Source of the DNA: an uncultured Eubacteriales bacterium
GTDB lineage: Bacteria; Bacillota; Clostridia; Peptostreptococcales; Anaerovoracaceae
Length of the DNA: 64,000 bases
Direction: 5' to 3'
Assembly: GCA_900545135.1 (NCBI GenBank)
Contig: UQXL01000009.1
Location: 1-64,000 of the forward strand
A program made the position numbers and the translations under genes. Positions 7,845 through 16,274 of this stretch are shown piece by piece. The notes beneath the pieces were generated by a model, which made no database searches, was not told where the DNA came from, and saw only the letters and a list, made by a program, of their open reading frames with translations. How positions within the stretch are numbered: the stretch's first letter is position 1; each line of letters opens with the position of its first letter.

Positions 7845-9133
7845 AGATATTGTATTTAGACTGCGGGATGGGGGCGGCAGGCGACATGCTGACGGCAGCC
7901 CTGCTGGAACTTCTGCCGGAACGCGAAGCCTTTTTAGATAAGCTTAATTCGGTCGGTATTCCGGGGGTGCGCTACAATGCTAAGCCATCTGTCAAGTGCG
8001 GAATAACGGGGACTCATGTTGCCGTGACGGTATTTGGAGAAGAAGAGGAAAGCGCCGACTACGGCCATGGTCACAAGCACGATAACCATGGCCACGAGCA
8101 CCATCATGAGCATCACGGCCATGCCCACGCGCATGACCACGGACACGGTCATTCTCATGGCCATGCTCACAGCAGCATGCATGATATCGAGCATCTGGTG
8201 AGAGACCATCTGGATCTTTCCCCAAAAGTCAAAGATGATGTGATCGCCGTGTACAGGCTGATTGCTGAGGCCGAGAGCAAAGCCCACGGCGTTCCGGTGC
8301 CTGAGATACATTTTCACGAAGTGGGAACTCTGGACGCTGTGGCCGATGTGGCGGCAGTCTGTATGCTGATGGAACAGATAGCTCCCGACAGAGTGATAGC
8401 CTCCCCGGTTCATGTAGGGAGCGGACAGGTCAGGTGCGCCCACGGAATTCTGCCGGTGCCTGCGCCTGCAACGGCCCACATTCTCAGAGACGTGCCTATA
8501 TACGGCGGAAGCATAAAGGGCGAGCTCTGCACGCCTACAGGCGCGGCTTTGCTCAAGCACTTTGCAGACAGCTTCGGAGAAATGCCGGTGATGAAAGTAC
8601 ATGGCATCGGCTACGGCATGGGAAAAAAAGACTTTGAATCGGCCAACTGCGTGCGTGCAATGTTTGGAGAAACCGATGCTGATTCTGCAGGACCAAGGGC
8701 TGGCGGCGATGTGGTAGCTCAGCTGAGCTGCAACATAGACGACATGACGGCAGAATCGGTGGGATTTGCCATGGAAGCCCTGCTTTCGGCAGGAGCGCTT
8801 GACGTATACACATTGCCGATAGGAATGAAAAAATCAAGGCCGGGAACCCTCCTGAGCGTGATATGCAAGCAATCGGACAGAGAAAAGATGGCAAGGCTCA
8901 TATTCAAACATACGACCACTCTCGGGATTAGGGAGGAGCTTTGCAGGCGATATATCCTTGAGCGATCAGTGGAGACGGAAGAAACGCCTTACGGCCCGGT
9001 GCGTAAAAAAGTCGCCAGAGGATACGGAGTGGAAAAGCAGAAATACGAATATGAAGACATCGCCGAGATCGCCCGGCGCGAAGACATTTCGCCTGACGAT
9101 GTCCGTGCAGTTCTCAAGGAGAAAAAAGAATGA
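7841..9133 (+). CDS. larC: LarC, nickel-insertase (cyclometallase) for nickel-pincer nucleotide
   Basis: LarC installs nickel into the pincer nucleotide in a CTP-dependent step. The 430-residue protein is one continuous frame, unlike Lactobacillus plantarum, where larC is read through a programmed frameshift as LarC1/LarC2. The N-terminus LDCGMGAAGDM is the family signature. Between about residues 68 and 110 lies a very His-rich tract, probably a nickel reservoir or chaperone segment. It overlaps larB and the downstream substrate-binding protein gene by 4 nt each. Confidence 0.94.
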   Translation: MKILYLDCGMGAAGDMLTAALLELLPEREAFLDKLNSVGIPGVRYNAKPSVKCGITGTHVAVTVFGEEEESADYGHGHKHDNHGHEHHHEHHGHAHAHDHGHGHSHGHAHSSMHDIEHLVRDHLDLSPKVKDDVIAVYRLIAEAESKAHGVPVPEIHFHEVGTLDAVADVAAVCMLMEQIAPDRVIASPVHVGSGQVRCAHGILPVPAPATAHILRDVPIYGGSIKGELCTPTGAALLKHFADSFGEMPVMKVHGIGYGMGKKDFESANCVRAMFGETDADSAGPRAGGDVVAQLSCNIDDMTAESVGFAMEALLSAGALDVYTLPIGMKKSRPGTLLSVICKQSDREKMARLIFKHTTTLGIREELCRRYILERSVETEETPYGPVRKKVARGYGVEKQKYEYEDIAEIARREDISPDDVRAVLKEKKE

Positions 9134-10230
9134 AGAAAACTTTTACGATATTTTTGATAATGGTGCTGATGATGTCTCTTGCCGCCTGCGGCGGACAAGA
9201 CGATTCAGGAACACAAGATAAACAAGCCGGCGAGTCATATACGATAACCGATATGCTGGGGCGTGAAGTAGAAATTCCGGCAGATGTAAATACGATAGCT
9301 GCCGTCAACAGCGCCGCTCGCTTCATAACTTATGCAGGGGCAGCAGATAAGCTGGTCGGCGTCACCGACCTGGATAAAAAAGGAGAACCGGGCATGCCGT
9401 ACGCCTACGTCAACAGGGAGAGCTTTGCAGACCTGGCATCTACAGGTTCAGGCGGAAGCGAAGATACGACTTATGCAGAAGAACTGGTGACTTTGGCGCC
9501 GGATTTGATTTTCGCCTATACCAGCGATACAGCCGCCCTCGACGAGCTTTCTAGACAGACAGGAATACCGGTGGTGGGGCTTTACGCGACGGACATGTTT
9601 GCCGAGGATTTCCTCGGCTCCCTGACCCTTGTAGGCTCCGTAATGGGAACAGAAGAACAGGCTGATAAAGTTGCCGAGGCTATAAGAGGCTGGCAGAAAG
9701 ACCTGAGCGACAGGACGAAAGACATAGCAGAAGAAGATAAACCGTCGGTTTATATGGGAGGCATGGGATACCGGGGTCCTCACGGCTTTGAGGGGACATG
9801 CGCTCTGTATCCTCCTTTCGCCGCGATCAACGCCAAGAACGTCGTCGATGAGACCGGCCAGTCAGGAGCTTTGCTCATAGACCTGGAAAAAGTTACTGTA
9901 TGGGATCCGGAAATAATTTTCGTCAATCCGTCAAACATGTATCTGATAAACGAAGATTACGAAAAGAATTCAGCCTTTTATGACAATCTGACCGCGGTCA
10001 AGGAGGGAAAACTGTACAGTCAGGTGTCCTACAACTATAACTCAACCAATATGGAGATCGCCATAGCAGACGCTTACTACGCCGGCAGTATCATTTACCC
10101 GGAAGCTTTTTCAGACGTAGATTTCAATGAAAAGGCAGAGGAGATATTCACAACGATGCTGGGCTGTGAATATCTGGATGTGCTAGATGAGGCAGGAATA
10201 GGCTTTGGCAGGCTCACGATCGGAGAATAA
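9130..10230 (+). CDS. Metal/chelate ABC transporter substrate-binding lipoprotein (FecB/TroA-like fold)
   Basis: This is a lipoprotein with an N-terminal signal and lipobox LAAC (Cys20), followed by a periplasmic-binding-protein fold of the class that binds siderophores, cobalamin or metals. It begins with the family opening DMLGREVEIPADV. The 366-residue gene starts inside larC (ATGA overlap) and is followed by a FecCD permease and an ABC ATPase. Position in the lar operon suggests that it imports nickel, or a nickel/cobalt chelate, for the NPN cofactor. Fe-siderophore or corrinoid uptake cannot be excluded from sequence alone. Confidence 0.85.
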   Translation: MKKTFTIFLIMVLMMSLAACGGQDDSGTQDKQAGESYTITDMLGREVEIPADVNTIAAVNSAARFITYAGAADKLVGVTDLDKKGEPGMPYAYVNRESFADLASTGSGGSEDTTYAEELVTLAPDLIFAYTSDTAALDELSRQTGIPVVGLYATDMFAEDFLGSLTLVGSVMGTEEQADKVAEAIRGWQKDLSDRTKDIAEEDKPSVYMGGMGYRGPHGFEGTCALYPPFAAINAKNVVDETGQSGALLIDLEKVTVWDPEIIFVNPSNMYLINEDYEKNSAFYDNLTAVKEGKLYSQVSYNYNSTNMEIAIADAYYAGSIIYPEAFSDVDFNEKAEEIFTTMLGCEYLDVLDEAGIGFGRLTIGE

Positions 10231-10235
10231 CATAT

Positions 10236-11297
10236 ATGTCGCCTTTAACAAACATCGAAAGCTACAACGGATATATACGATTCAAAAAAATATTTCTTCT
10301 CGCGCTCGCTACCGTGACGTTGGCGACAGCCCTTGCTGCCATTGCCTGCGGCTCGTCAGGACTGTCCATTTCCCAAGTTGTGACGACTCTTTTAGGAAAG
10401 GGAACGGAGCAGACCGACGTGATCGTTTTCAACATTCGCCTGCCAAGAGTCATAACTGCAGTGGTGGCAGGAACGGGCCTGGCAGTAGTGGGATGCGTCA
10501 TGCAGAGTCTGCTTAAAAACCCGCTGGCATCATCTTCCACGCTGGGAGTTTCTCAGGGAGCGGCCTTCGGTGCGGCATTTGCAATAATTGTGCTCGGAGC
10601 CGGCATGCAAAGCCAGACACTTGACGGCGTGACTTTTTCTGATCCTTATGCAATTTCCCTGTGTGCTTTTGCAGGCTCGATGATGTCCACTGTGGTTATT
10701 TTAGGAATGTCGAGGGTTAAGAGAATCACGCCGGAGATGATGGTGCTGGCAGGAGTCGCCCTTTCATCTGTCTTTTCAGGCGGTACGACGCTGCTGCAGT
10801 ATTTTGCCGACGACGTCAAGGTGGCGGCTGTGGTGTTCTGGACTTTTGGAAATCTCGGGAGCACATCATGGCGCGAGATAATAATAATGGCTGCAGTCGT
10901 AGCTGCATCGCTCATCTACTTTATGTTCAACCGCTGGAATTACAACGCCCTGCAAAACGGCGAGAATACGGCCAAAGGCCTGGGCGTGAACGTGGAAAGC
11001 ATGCGGATAATCGGCATGATAGTCTGTTCGCTGACGGCCTCGGTCATAGTATCATATATCGGCATTATCAATTTCATCGGCCTGATATCGCCCCATCTGA
11101 TGCGCAGAGTCATAGGCAGCGACTATCGCTATCTGCTTCCAGCTTCAGCCATGGGAGGCGCGATACTGCTCCTTCTGAGCGACACTGTAGCCAGGCTTGC
11201 CGTTCAGCCTGTCGTGCTGCCGATAGGCGCTATCACTTCGTTCCTGGGAGCGCCGCTGTTCATGTATCTCATTTTCAAGGGAGGGAAGAGAAGATGA
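10236..11297 (+). CDS. FecCD-family ABC transporter permease
   Basis: This is an integral-membrane permease of the FecCD/BtuC family, 353 residues, with about nine to ten transmembrane helices. Family motifs are visible: RLPRVITAVVAGTGLAVVGC, LKNPLASSSTLGVSQGAAFGA and GLISPHLMRRVIGSDYR. It sits five bases after the binding-protein gene and overlaps the ATPase gene by 4 nt, so the three are one importer. GGAGAATAACATAT precedes the ATG. Confidence 0.9.
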   Translation: MSPLTNIESYNGYIRFKKIFLLALATVTLATALAAIACGSSGLSISQVVTTLLGKGTEQTDVIVFNIRLPRVITAVVAGTGLAVVGCVMQSLLKNPLASSSTLGVSQGAAFGAAFAIIVLGAGMQSQTLDGVTFSDPYAISLCAFAGSMMSTVVILGMSRVKRITPEMMVLAGVALSSVFSGGTTLLQYFADDVKVAAVVFWTFGNLGSTSWREIIIMAAVVAASLIYFMFNRWNYNALQNGENTAKGLGVNVESMRIIGMIVCSLTASVIVSYIGIINFIGLISPHLMRRVIGSDYRYLLPASAMGGAILLLLSDTVARLAVQPVVLPIGAITSFLGAPLFMYLIFKGGKRR

Positions 11298-12046
11298 TAG
11301 AAGCCAAAGATCTTAGATTTACATACCGCTGCGGCAGAAAAGCTCTGAGCGACGTTTCTTTTGATCTTGGGCCTGGTCACTGCCTGGCTATGCTGGGAAA
11401 TAACGGAGCAGGCAAAAGCACTCTTCTCAAATGCCTCAACCGCATCCTTACTCCTGAATCGGGAGTTGTGACCGTCTCAGGACAGAATATTTCCAAGATG
11501 AAGAGAAACGAAATCGCGCGGAAGATGGCGTATGTGGAGCAGCATAACGAGGCCAGTCAGCTGACGGTATTCGACGCAGTTTTGCTGGGAAGAAAACCAT
11601 ATATAAAGATGGAGCCCAGTGAAGAGGACATAGAAATAGCTCAGAAAGCCATTGGCAGGATGGAACTGGAAAGCTATGCTCTGCGCTATGTAAATGAGCT
11701 TTCCGGCGGCGAACTACAGAAAGTCGTCCTGGCCCGCGCCCTTACCCAGCAGCCTGACGTTCTGCTGCTGGACGAGCCCACAGCCAGTCTGGATATTTAC
11801 AATCAGCACGAGGTTATGAGAACCGTCAGCGAAATAGCAAAGAAAGACAATATTCTGGTAATCGTGGTCATACACGATCTCAACCTCGCCGTCAGATACT
11901 GCGACCGTTTCATGTTCGTAAAAGACGGTGAAGTGTACTGCTACGGAGACTCGTCCGTTCTGACAGACGAGGTGGTTTCTGAAGTATACCGTGTTCCGGT
12001 GAAAATACACAATGTGGACGGACAGACTATCGTCGTCGTGCAGTAG
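11294..12046 (+). CDS. ABC transporter ATP-binding protein (FecE/BtuD-like)
   Basis: This is the ATPase of the preceding importer, 250 residues. Walker A is GNNGAGKST, the signature is LSGGELQKV and Walker B is VLLLDEPTASLD, followed by the H-loop His in VVIHDLN. The frame is open far upstream, but I set the start at 11294. There the ATG overlaps the permease stop, GGGAAGAGAAG supplies the Shine-Dalgarno site, and homology begins (MIEAKDLRFTY). Confidence 0.92.
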   Translation: MIEAKDLRFTYRCGRKALSDVSFDLGPGHCLAMLGNNGAGKSTLLKCLNRILTPESGVVTVSGQNISKMKRNEIARKMAYVEQHNEASQLTVFDAVLLGRKPYIKMEPSEEDIEIAQKAIGRMELESYALRYVNELSGGELQKVVLARALTQQPDVLLLDEPTASLDIYNQHEVMRTVSEIAKKDNILVIVVIHDLNLAVRYCDRFMFVKDGEVYCYGDSSVLTDEVVSEVYRVPVKIHNVDGQTIVVVQ

Positions 12047-12125
12047 CGCGCCTGTGAGCTTACAAGCTGTATGCATTATGCTTACTGCTGCGGCAAAACA
12101 TATGATGATTTAAGGAGAATGATTT

Positions 12126-12659
12126 ATGGATAATGACAGAAAGCTTTGGGAAAAATGCGTCGCCTTTCACGGACATGAATGCGGCGGACTGACGATTGGA
12201 TATAAGGCGGCCCTTTACGCTGCCGAGCTCCTGGAACTGAGCTTTTCAGAAGATGAAAAAGTCGTCTGCATCAGTGAGAACGACGCCTGCGGCGTGGACG
12301 CGATACAGGTGATACTGGGATGCTCTGTGGGAAAAGGCAATCTGCTCTTTCATATCCGCGGCAAGCAGGCGTTTTCTTTTTATAACCGTCTGTCAGGCAA
12401 ATCAGTCCGCTTGGTGCTTAAACCCAGGCCGCAGAATATGACGAGGGAAGAGTCCTTTGCATACTATCAGAAAATGGACTATAAAGATATGTTCGATGTA
12501 AAAGAGGCGACCATATCTCTTCCTGAGCAGGCCCGCCTGTTTGAGTCATATACATGCGAGTGCTGCGGCGAGAGCACCGGAGCCAATTGGATCAGGATTT
12601 CAGATGGAAAAAAGCTGTGCCTTGACTGCTGCAGCTCTTATGACAGATTCAGCGTGTAA
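12126..12659 (+). CDS. FmdE-family protein with C-terminal zinc ribbon
   Basis: This 177-residue protein resembles FmdE (formylmethanofuran dehydrogenase subunit E domain). The hallmark FHGHECGGLTIGYKAA is at residues 15-30, and a C-terminal Cys4 zinc-ribbon-like region reads CECCGEST then LCLDCC. FmdE-domain proteins outside methanogens are of uncertain function and often sit by metal-uptake or molybdenum/tungsten genes. Here it follows the lar/ABC importer genes by 79 nt with AAGGAG as Shine-Dalgarno, so it is probably part of the same operon. A metal-handling role is inference. Confidence 0.82.
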   Translation: MDNDRKLWEKCVAFHGHECGGLTIGYKAALYAAELLELSFSEDEKVVCISENDACGVDAIQVILGCSVGKGNLLFHIRGKQAFSFYNRLSGKSVRLVLKPRPQNMTREESFAYYQKMDYKDMFDVKEATISLPEQARLFESYTCECCGESTGANWIRISDGKKLCLDCCSSYDRFSV

Positions 12660-12665
12660 TAAAGA

Positions 12666-12711
12666 AGCTGCTGCTCATAGATGATGAAATCTCATCTATT
12701 TCGCAGCAGCT
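12666..12711. terminator. Bidirectional terminator between fmdE-like gene and VWA protein gene
   Basis: A long hairpin has arms AGCTGCTGC (12666-12674) and GCAGCAGCT (12703-12711) and an inner stem ATAGATGA/TCATCTAT. It is flanked by T-rich sequence on the right and, on the other strand, by TTCTTTATT. It can serve both converging genes. Confidence 0.8.
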
Positions 12712-12801
12712 CTATTTATATTATTTGATATTTAGCAAGGCATATTCATTATACAATGCGTTATGCCGCGCGGTCAGAGACCTGATAAAATAATCGCGGG
12801 A

Positions 12802-14493
12802 TTATTCCAAGCCCCTGCTTTTTCTGTAGAACGCTACTGCTGCTGACATTGAAATCAGAGCTGTGAACAGCGGTGCTGGCATATCAGTGTTATCTGATGT
12901 CTTAGGGATTTGTGCATCTTCGCCGTCACCACCCTGGTTTCCGCTGCCACTACCTCCGTTATTATCACCGGCCGGCGGATTTTCAGGCTCCTGGGTATCG
13001 CCAGGGTCATCAGGATTTTCAGGCTCCTGGGTGTCGCCAGGGTCTTCAGGCTCCGGTTCTTTGACTTCTTCTATGGTGTAAGAAACTGTAGGCTTGTTGA
13101 ACTCCTGAGGCGGTCCCTGAACTCCATCACTGTCTGTTGGGTAGAGAACAGCTGAATTGTTGGTGTACGGCCCCTCAAGATTCTGGCTGCCGTCCTTATC
13201 ATACTGGCCGTAAGTTCCCGGCGTTGACTGTGGGTTTGTTAGATGTACGCTGTATACCAGCTGTACTCTTTCAAAGCTTGAAATATTCTGATTGATCAGC
13301 CATCTTATGGACTCTTGGCCTCCGTTCGCATCAGTTCCCTCAGGATAGTAGATGAGTTCAAAACTGTATCCGTCAGATTTCTTGCCGAAGCCATAGTGGT
13401 TATCTGCGATGACAGTCTTGTCCAGTGCCTTTCCGCCCACGAGCACGTCTATTTTATCAAGAACGTTTATCAGGTCAAAATCGTAGTCCTTACCGTCAAG
13501 CTGGCCGCTGCCCATCACGTCGTCAACATAGCTTCCCGAAGAAACAGCGTAAGCTATATCGTTTTGGATATCGCTGAAATCAACAGCCTGTCCGCCTGCC
13601 AGATAATCCATGAAGCTAGGACCCCATGAGTATTCAGTGCCAGTCTGAGCTTTCATGGAATAGCGGTGATAGCCTTGTGACTGAGCCTGCAGATAAGCCT
13701 GGTTTGACAGGTAAAATGCCTTGTCTATGGACATGGCATATTCGCCGGATTTGTTTGGAACAGTGGTTTCTCCCATCTGTCCTCCGTAAGGGTAGTCATA
13801 GCGGTCGCCGTCTCTGGCGATAAGTTCCGCCACATCGCTGAGATATGCGTTCCAATCCTCAGGAGCGTCATTGGTCTGATATTTTGAGAACCAATTGTCG
13901 GGTCCGGCAAAATTCATCGGTCCGTCTCCTATCCACGACCACGATACGGCTGTAGGGTTTTCGTTGAACATATAAGTGATTCCGTCGCTGACAACGACAA
14001 GGTACTTTCTGTTGGCATCGACGGACGTATCGTCGTCAAGCATCTTTTTGCCGGCCAGGATACCTACGTGCAGATTAGTTCCGCCTGAGATGTCCATTCT
14101 CATTGCAGCTTCAATTTTTCCGAGGTTTTCATCATTTAATTCGGTAAGACCGATGGCCTCGTTGGCAGTCTTGTTGAAGATCACCACTCCGGCGTTTATC
14201 CTTGCGCCTGTGGCGTCGGCTTGCTGCTGGAGATTCTTGAGCATTTCAAGCGCTTCATCTTCTATAACGGTGCTGGTAGACTTGTCCAATACGAACACAA
14301 CATCCGTTACGAGCTGCTCTTCCGCGGAAGGCAGCGATAAAGTAATTTGAGAATTAAAGTCCGAATCCAGTTCTGTTGCCTCTTTTGATTTTGAGACAAA
14401 ATCCACCGTTCCCTGTTGACCTGCGAAAGCCGCAGAAGGCGGGAAACAAAGGATTAAGCACAAGATCATCAGGCATGCTGAAATCCTTTTCAT
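12802..14493 (-). CDS. VWA-domain surface protein with sortase-type C-terminus
   Basis: This is a 563-residue secreted protein with a signal peptide ending near AAFAG. A von Willebrand factor A domain has the MIDAS motif DKSTS around residue 69 and SGGTNL for the second metal-binding loop. A beta-rich region follows, then a Pro/Glu/Asp spacer containing two copies of DPGDTQEPENP. The C-terminus carries IPKTSD, a hydrophobic helix and a short basic tail, as in sortase-anchored (LPXTG-type) proteins, with Ile in place of Leu. An adhesin or pilus-tip role is plausible. No sortase is in the window. GGGGGAGGG is the Shine-Dalgarno site. Confidence 0.85.
   Translation of the reverse strand: MKRISACLMILCLILCFPPSAAFAGQQGTVDFVSKSKEATELDSDFNSQITLSLPSAEEQLVTDVVFVLDKSTSTVIEDEALEMLKNLQQQADATGARINAGVVIFNKTANEAIGLTELNDENLGKIEAAMRMDISGGTNLHVGILAGKKMLDDDTSVDANRKYLVVVSDGITYMFNENPTAVSWSWIGDGPMNFAGPDNWFSKYQTNDAPEDWNAYLSDVAELIARDGDRYDYPYGGQMGETTVPNKSGEYAMSIDKAFYLSNQAYLQAQSQGYHRYSMKAQTGTEYSWGPSFMDYLAGGQAVDFSDIQNDIAYAVSSGSYVDDVMGSGQLDGKDYDFDLINVLDKIDVLVGGKALDKTVIADNHYGFGKKSDGYSFELIYYPEGTDANGGQESIRWLINQNISSFERVQLVYSVHLTNPQSTPGTYGQYDKDGSQNLEGPYTNNSAVLYPTDSDGVQGPPQEFNKPTVSYTIEEVKEPEPEDPGDTQEPENPDDPGDTQEPENPPAGDNNGGSGSGNQGGDGEDAQIPKTSDNTDMPAPLFTALISMSAAVAFYRKSRGLE
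12980..13054. repeat. In-gene repeat encoding the acidic Pro-rich spacer
   Basis: A unit of about 33 bases (reading TTTTCAGGCTCCTGGGT on the plus strand) is repeated, coding for DPGDTQEPENP copies in the wall-spanning part of the VWA protein. The copies differ by a few bases, so copy number may vary between strains. Confidence 0.7.
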
Positions 14494-14865
14494 TTTTATC
14501 CCTCCCCCTTTTGATTCATGCCGCCTCTGAATTTAGAAACATATTCGGCATTTTAGGATTATTGATCAAAAACAATATATCAGCCGGGCAGAGAGAGGGA
14601 TAAAATTTCCTTCCTCAAGTTTTTACATGAAAAACAAAAGGAGAGAGACTCTTGCATGATTAGTCAGAATCCGTTATTTTACGAGGATAAAAGTTCTTTT
14701 GCAGGGGGGGGAGGAAGGGAAGAGACGGCGAGAGGCTTTCGCCTGAGCTTAATATGAAATTTATCTGAATGCTGTAAATTTTGACTTGCGGAATCCGGCG
14801 GAAAAGTGTATTATATATAAAAGAACAAACGTTCTCGTACTGGATTTAAGGAGATTGAAAAGTTT
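14494..14865. other. Divergent intergenic region between VWA gene and radA
   Basis: This 372-base stretch has no supported gene. It contains an eight-G run at 14704-14711 of unknown meaning, the presumed leftward promoter of the VWA gene (not resolved), and the radA -10 region with an overlapping LexA-type operator (separate entry). Confidence 0.5.
14809..14834 (+). promoter_or_regulatory. radA promoter -10 and LexA (DinR-type) operator
   Basis: TATTAT at 14809-14814 is the likely -10. The -35 is ambiguous: TTGACT at 14781-14786 is too far, while TTGCGG at 14786-14791 gives a 17-base spacer. Immediately downstream, GAACAAACGTTC at 14823-14834 matches the Firmicutes LexA box GAAC-RNRY-GTTY at all 12 positions. 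It would sit on the transcription start, the usual place for repression. Confidence 0.7.
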
Positions 14866-16230
14866 ATGGCTAAAAAAGCGAAAACTGTATTTGTATGTCA
14901 GGAATGTGGTTATGAGAGCCCTGCGTGGATGGGACAGTGCATATGCGGAGCCTGGAACTCTTTTGTAGAAGAAAAAGCGGTCGCCCCTGCTGCGGAAGAT
15001 GACAGAAGACGAACGGCAAAAGGCAGCAGGCCTGTTAAACTCAAGGAAGTAGGAGCGAGGGAATACAGCAGGATAGATACGGGCATAGGAGAGCTCAACC
15101 GCGTTTTGGGCGGAGGGCTTGTGAGGGGATCGCTTGTTTTGATTTCCGGCGAGCCCGGAATAGGAAAGTCTACGGTGATAATACAGGCGGCAGCCAACAT
15201 AGCGCGGAACGGGAAAAAAGTTCTCTATATATCGGGAGAAGAATCTGAAGAACAGATAAAGATGAGAGCGGACAGAGTCTGCGGGGAATTGCCTGATACT
15301 CTGCTCGTATTGCCCGAGACCAATCTTGACGTGGTGGAAGACGTCTGCGGCAGCATAGAGCCTGATTTCCTCATCATAGACTCTATCCAGACCATGTACA
15401 GCGACGAGCTGGATTCAGCGCCCGGAAGCGTATCGCAGGTGCGGGCGTGCGGCAATAAATTGATGAAGATAGGCAAGATGAAAAATACGCCCGTATTCAT
15501 AGTGGCGCATGTTACTAAGAGCGGAGATCTGGCCGGCCCGAAGACGGTTGAGCACCTGGTGGACTGCGTTCTTAACTTCGCCGGTGAAAGGGATCAGGAG
15601 CTGCGCATATTGAGGTCGTTCAAAAACAGGTTTGGAACTACCAGTGAGATCGGGGCTTTTACAATGGAGGAGCAGGGACTGAAAGAAGTACGCGATATTT
15701 CAGGAACTTTCCTTGAAAACCGCGCCGAGGGCGCCGAGGGCTCGGTGACGGCAGCGGTATATGAAGGCAGCCGTCCGGTCATGTTTGAGATACAGGCTCT
15801 CGTGACTCCGGCGAATGTGGGATTTGCAAGACGTACAGCCGTCGGTGCCGACAGTACGAGACTGAGCATGCTGCTTGCAGTGCTGGAGAAAAAGTCAGGA
15901 CTTAAGCTGATGAATGAAGACGTGTACGTCAATATCGTCGGCGGTCTCAAACCAGACGGAACATCTTTCGATCTGGCAGTGTGCCTCGCGATATACTCGT
16001 CACACAAAAACTGCGCCGCAAGGAGTAAAACTATAGCTATCGGCGAAGTGGGACTTACCGGAGATGTGAGACCGGTCAGGTTTGCTGATAAGATCGTAAA
16101 AGAAGCAGTAAGGATGGGCTATGAGAGGATAATAATGCCAGCTTCAAATTTAAAAACCCTCGAAGGTTCCTTTGAGGGCTGTGATATCGTTGGCGTCAGA
16201 AATGTGACGGAAGCGCTGCGAATTTTTTGA
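14866..16230 (+). CDS. radA: DNA repair protein RadA (Sms)
   Basis: RadA is a RecA-like branch-migration ATPase in recombination and DNA repair. The 454-residue protein has an N-terminal zinc finger (CQECGYESPAWMGQCICG), Walker A GEPGIGKST, the family-specific KNRFG motif, and a C-terminal Lon-protease-like domain (GGLKPDGTSFDLAV, then AIGEVGLTGDVRPV). The start follows TAAGGAGATTG. In many Bacillota radA heads the radA-disA-yacL-ispDF block. Here several unrelated genes separate it from that block and disA is missing. Confidence 0.96.
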   Translation: MAKKAKTVFVCQECGYESPAWMGQCICGAWNSFVEEKAVAPAAEDDRRRTAKGSRPVKLKEVGAREYSRIDTGIGELNRVLGGGLVRGSLVLISGEPGIGKSTVIIQAAANIARNGKKVLYISGEESEEQIKMRADRVCGELPDTLLVLPETNLDVVEDVCGSIEPDFLIIDSIQTMYSDELDSAPGSVSQVRACGNKLMKIGKMKNTPVFIVAHVTKSGDLAGPKTVEHLVDCVLNFAGERDQELRILRSFKNRFGTTSEIGAFTMEEQGLKEVRDISGTFLENRAEGAEGSVTAAVYEGSRPVMFEIQALVTPANVGFARRTAVGADSTRLSMLLAVLEKKSGLKLMNEDVYVNIVGGLKPDGTSFDLAVCLAIYSSHKNCAARSKTIAIGEVGLTGDVRPVRFADKIVKEAVRMGYERIIMPASNLKTLEGSFEGCDIVGVRNVTEALRIF

Positions 16231-16274
16231 TTAAAGAAGACGGCAGCTGATAGACGGCAGCTGACGGTTTTGCC

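Noticed and set aside
14704..14711. Eight-G run upstream of radA, compared with the poly-G promoters
   Set aside because: It is not preceded by TTGAC and not followed by TATATAAT, so it does not share the promoter design of 36308 and 39051.
16238..16266. Direct repeat of GACGGCAGCTGA after radA
   Set aside because: It could be a weak terminator for radA, but the arms are direct rather than inverted repeats and the stem relies only on the CAGCTG palindrome.
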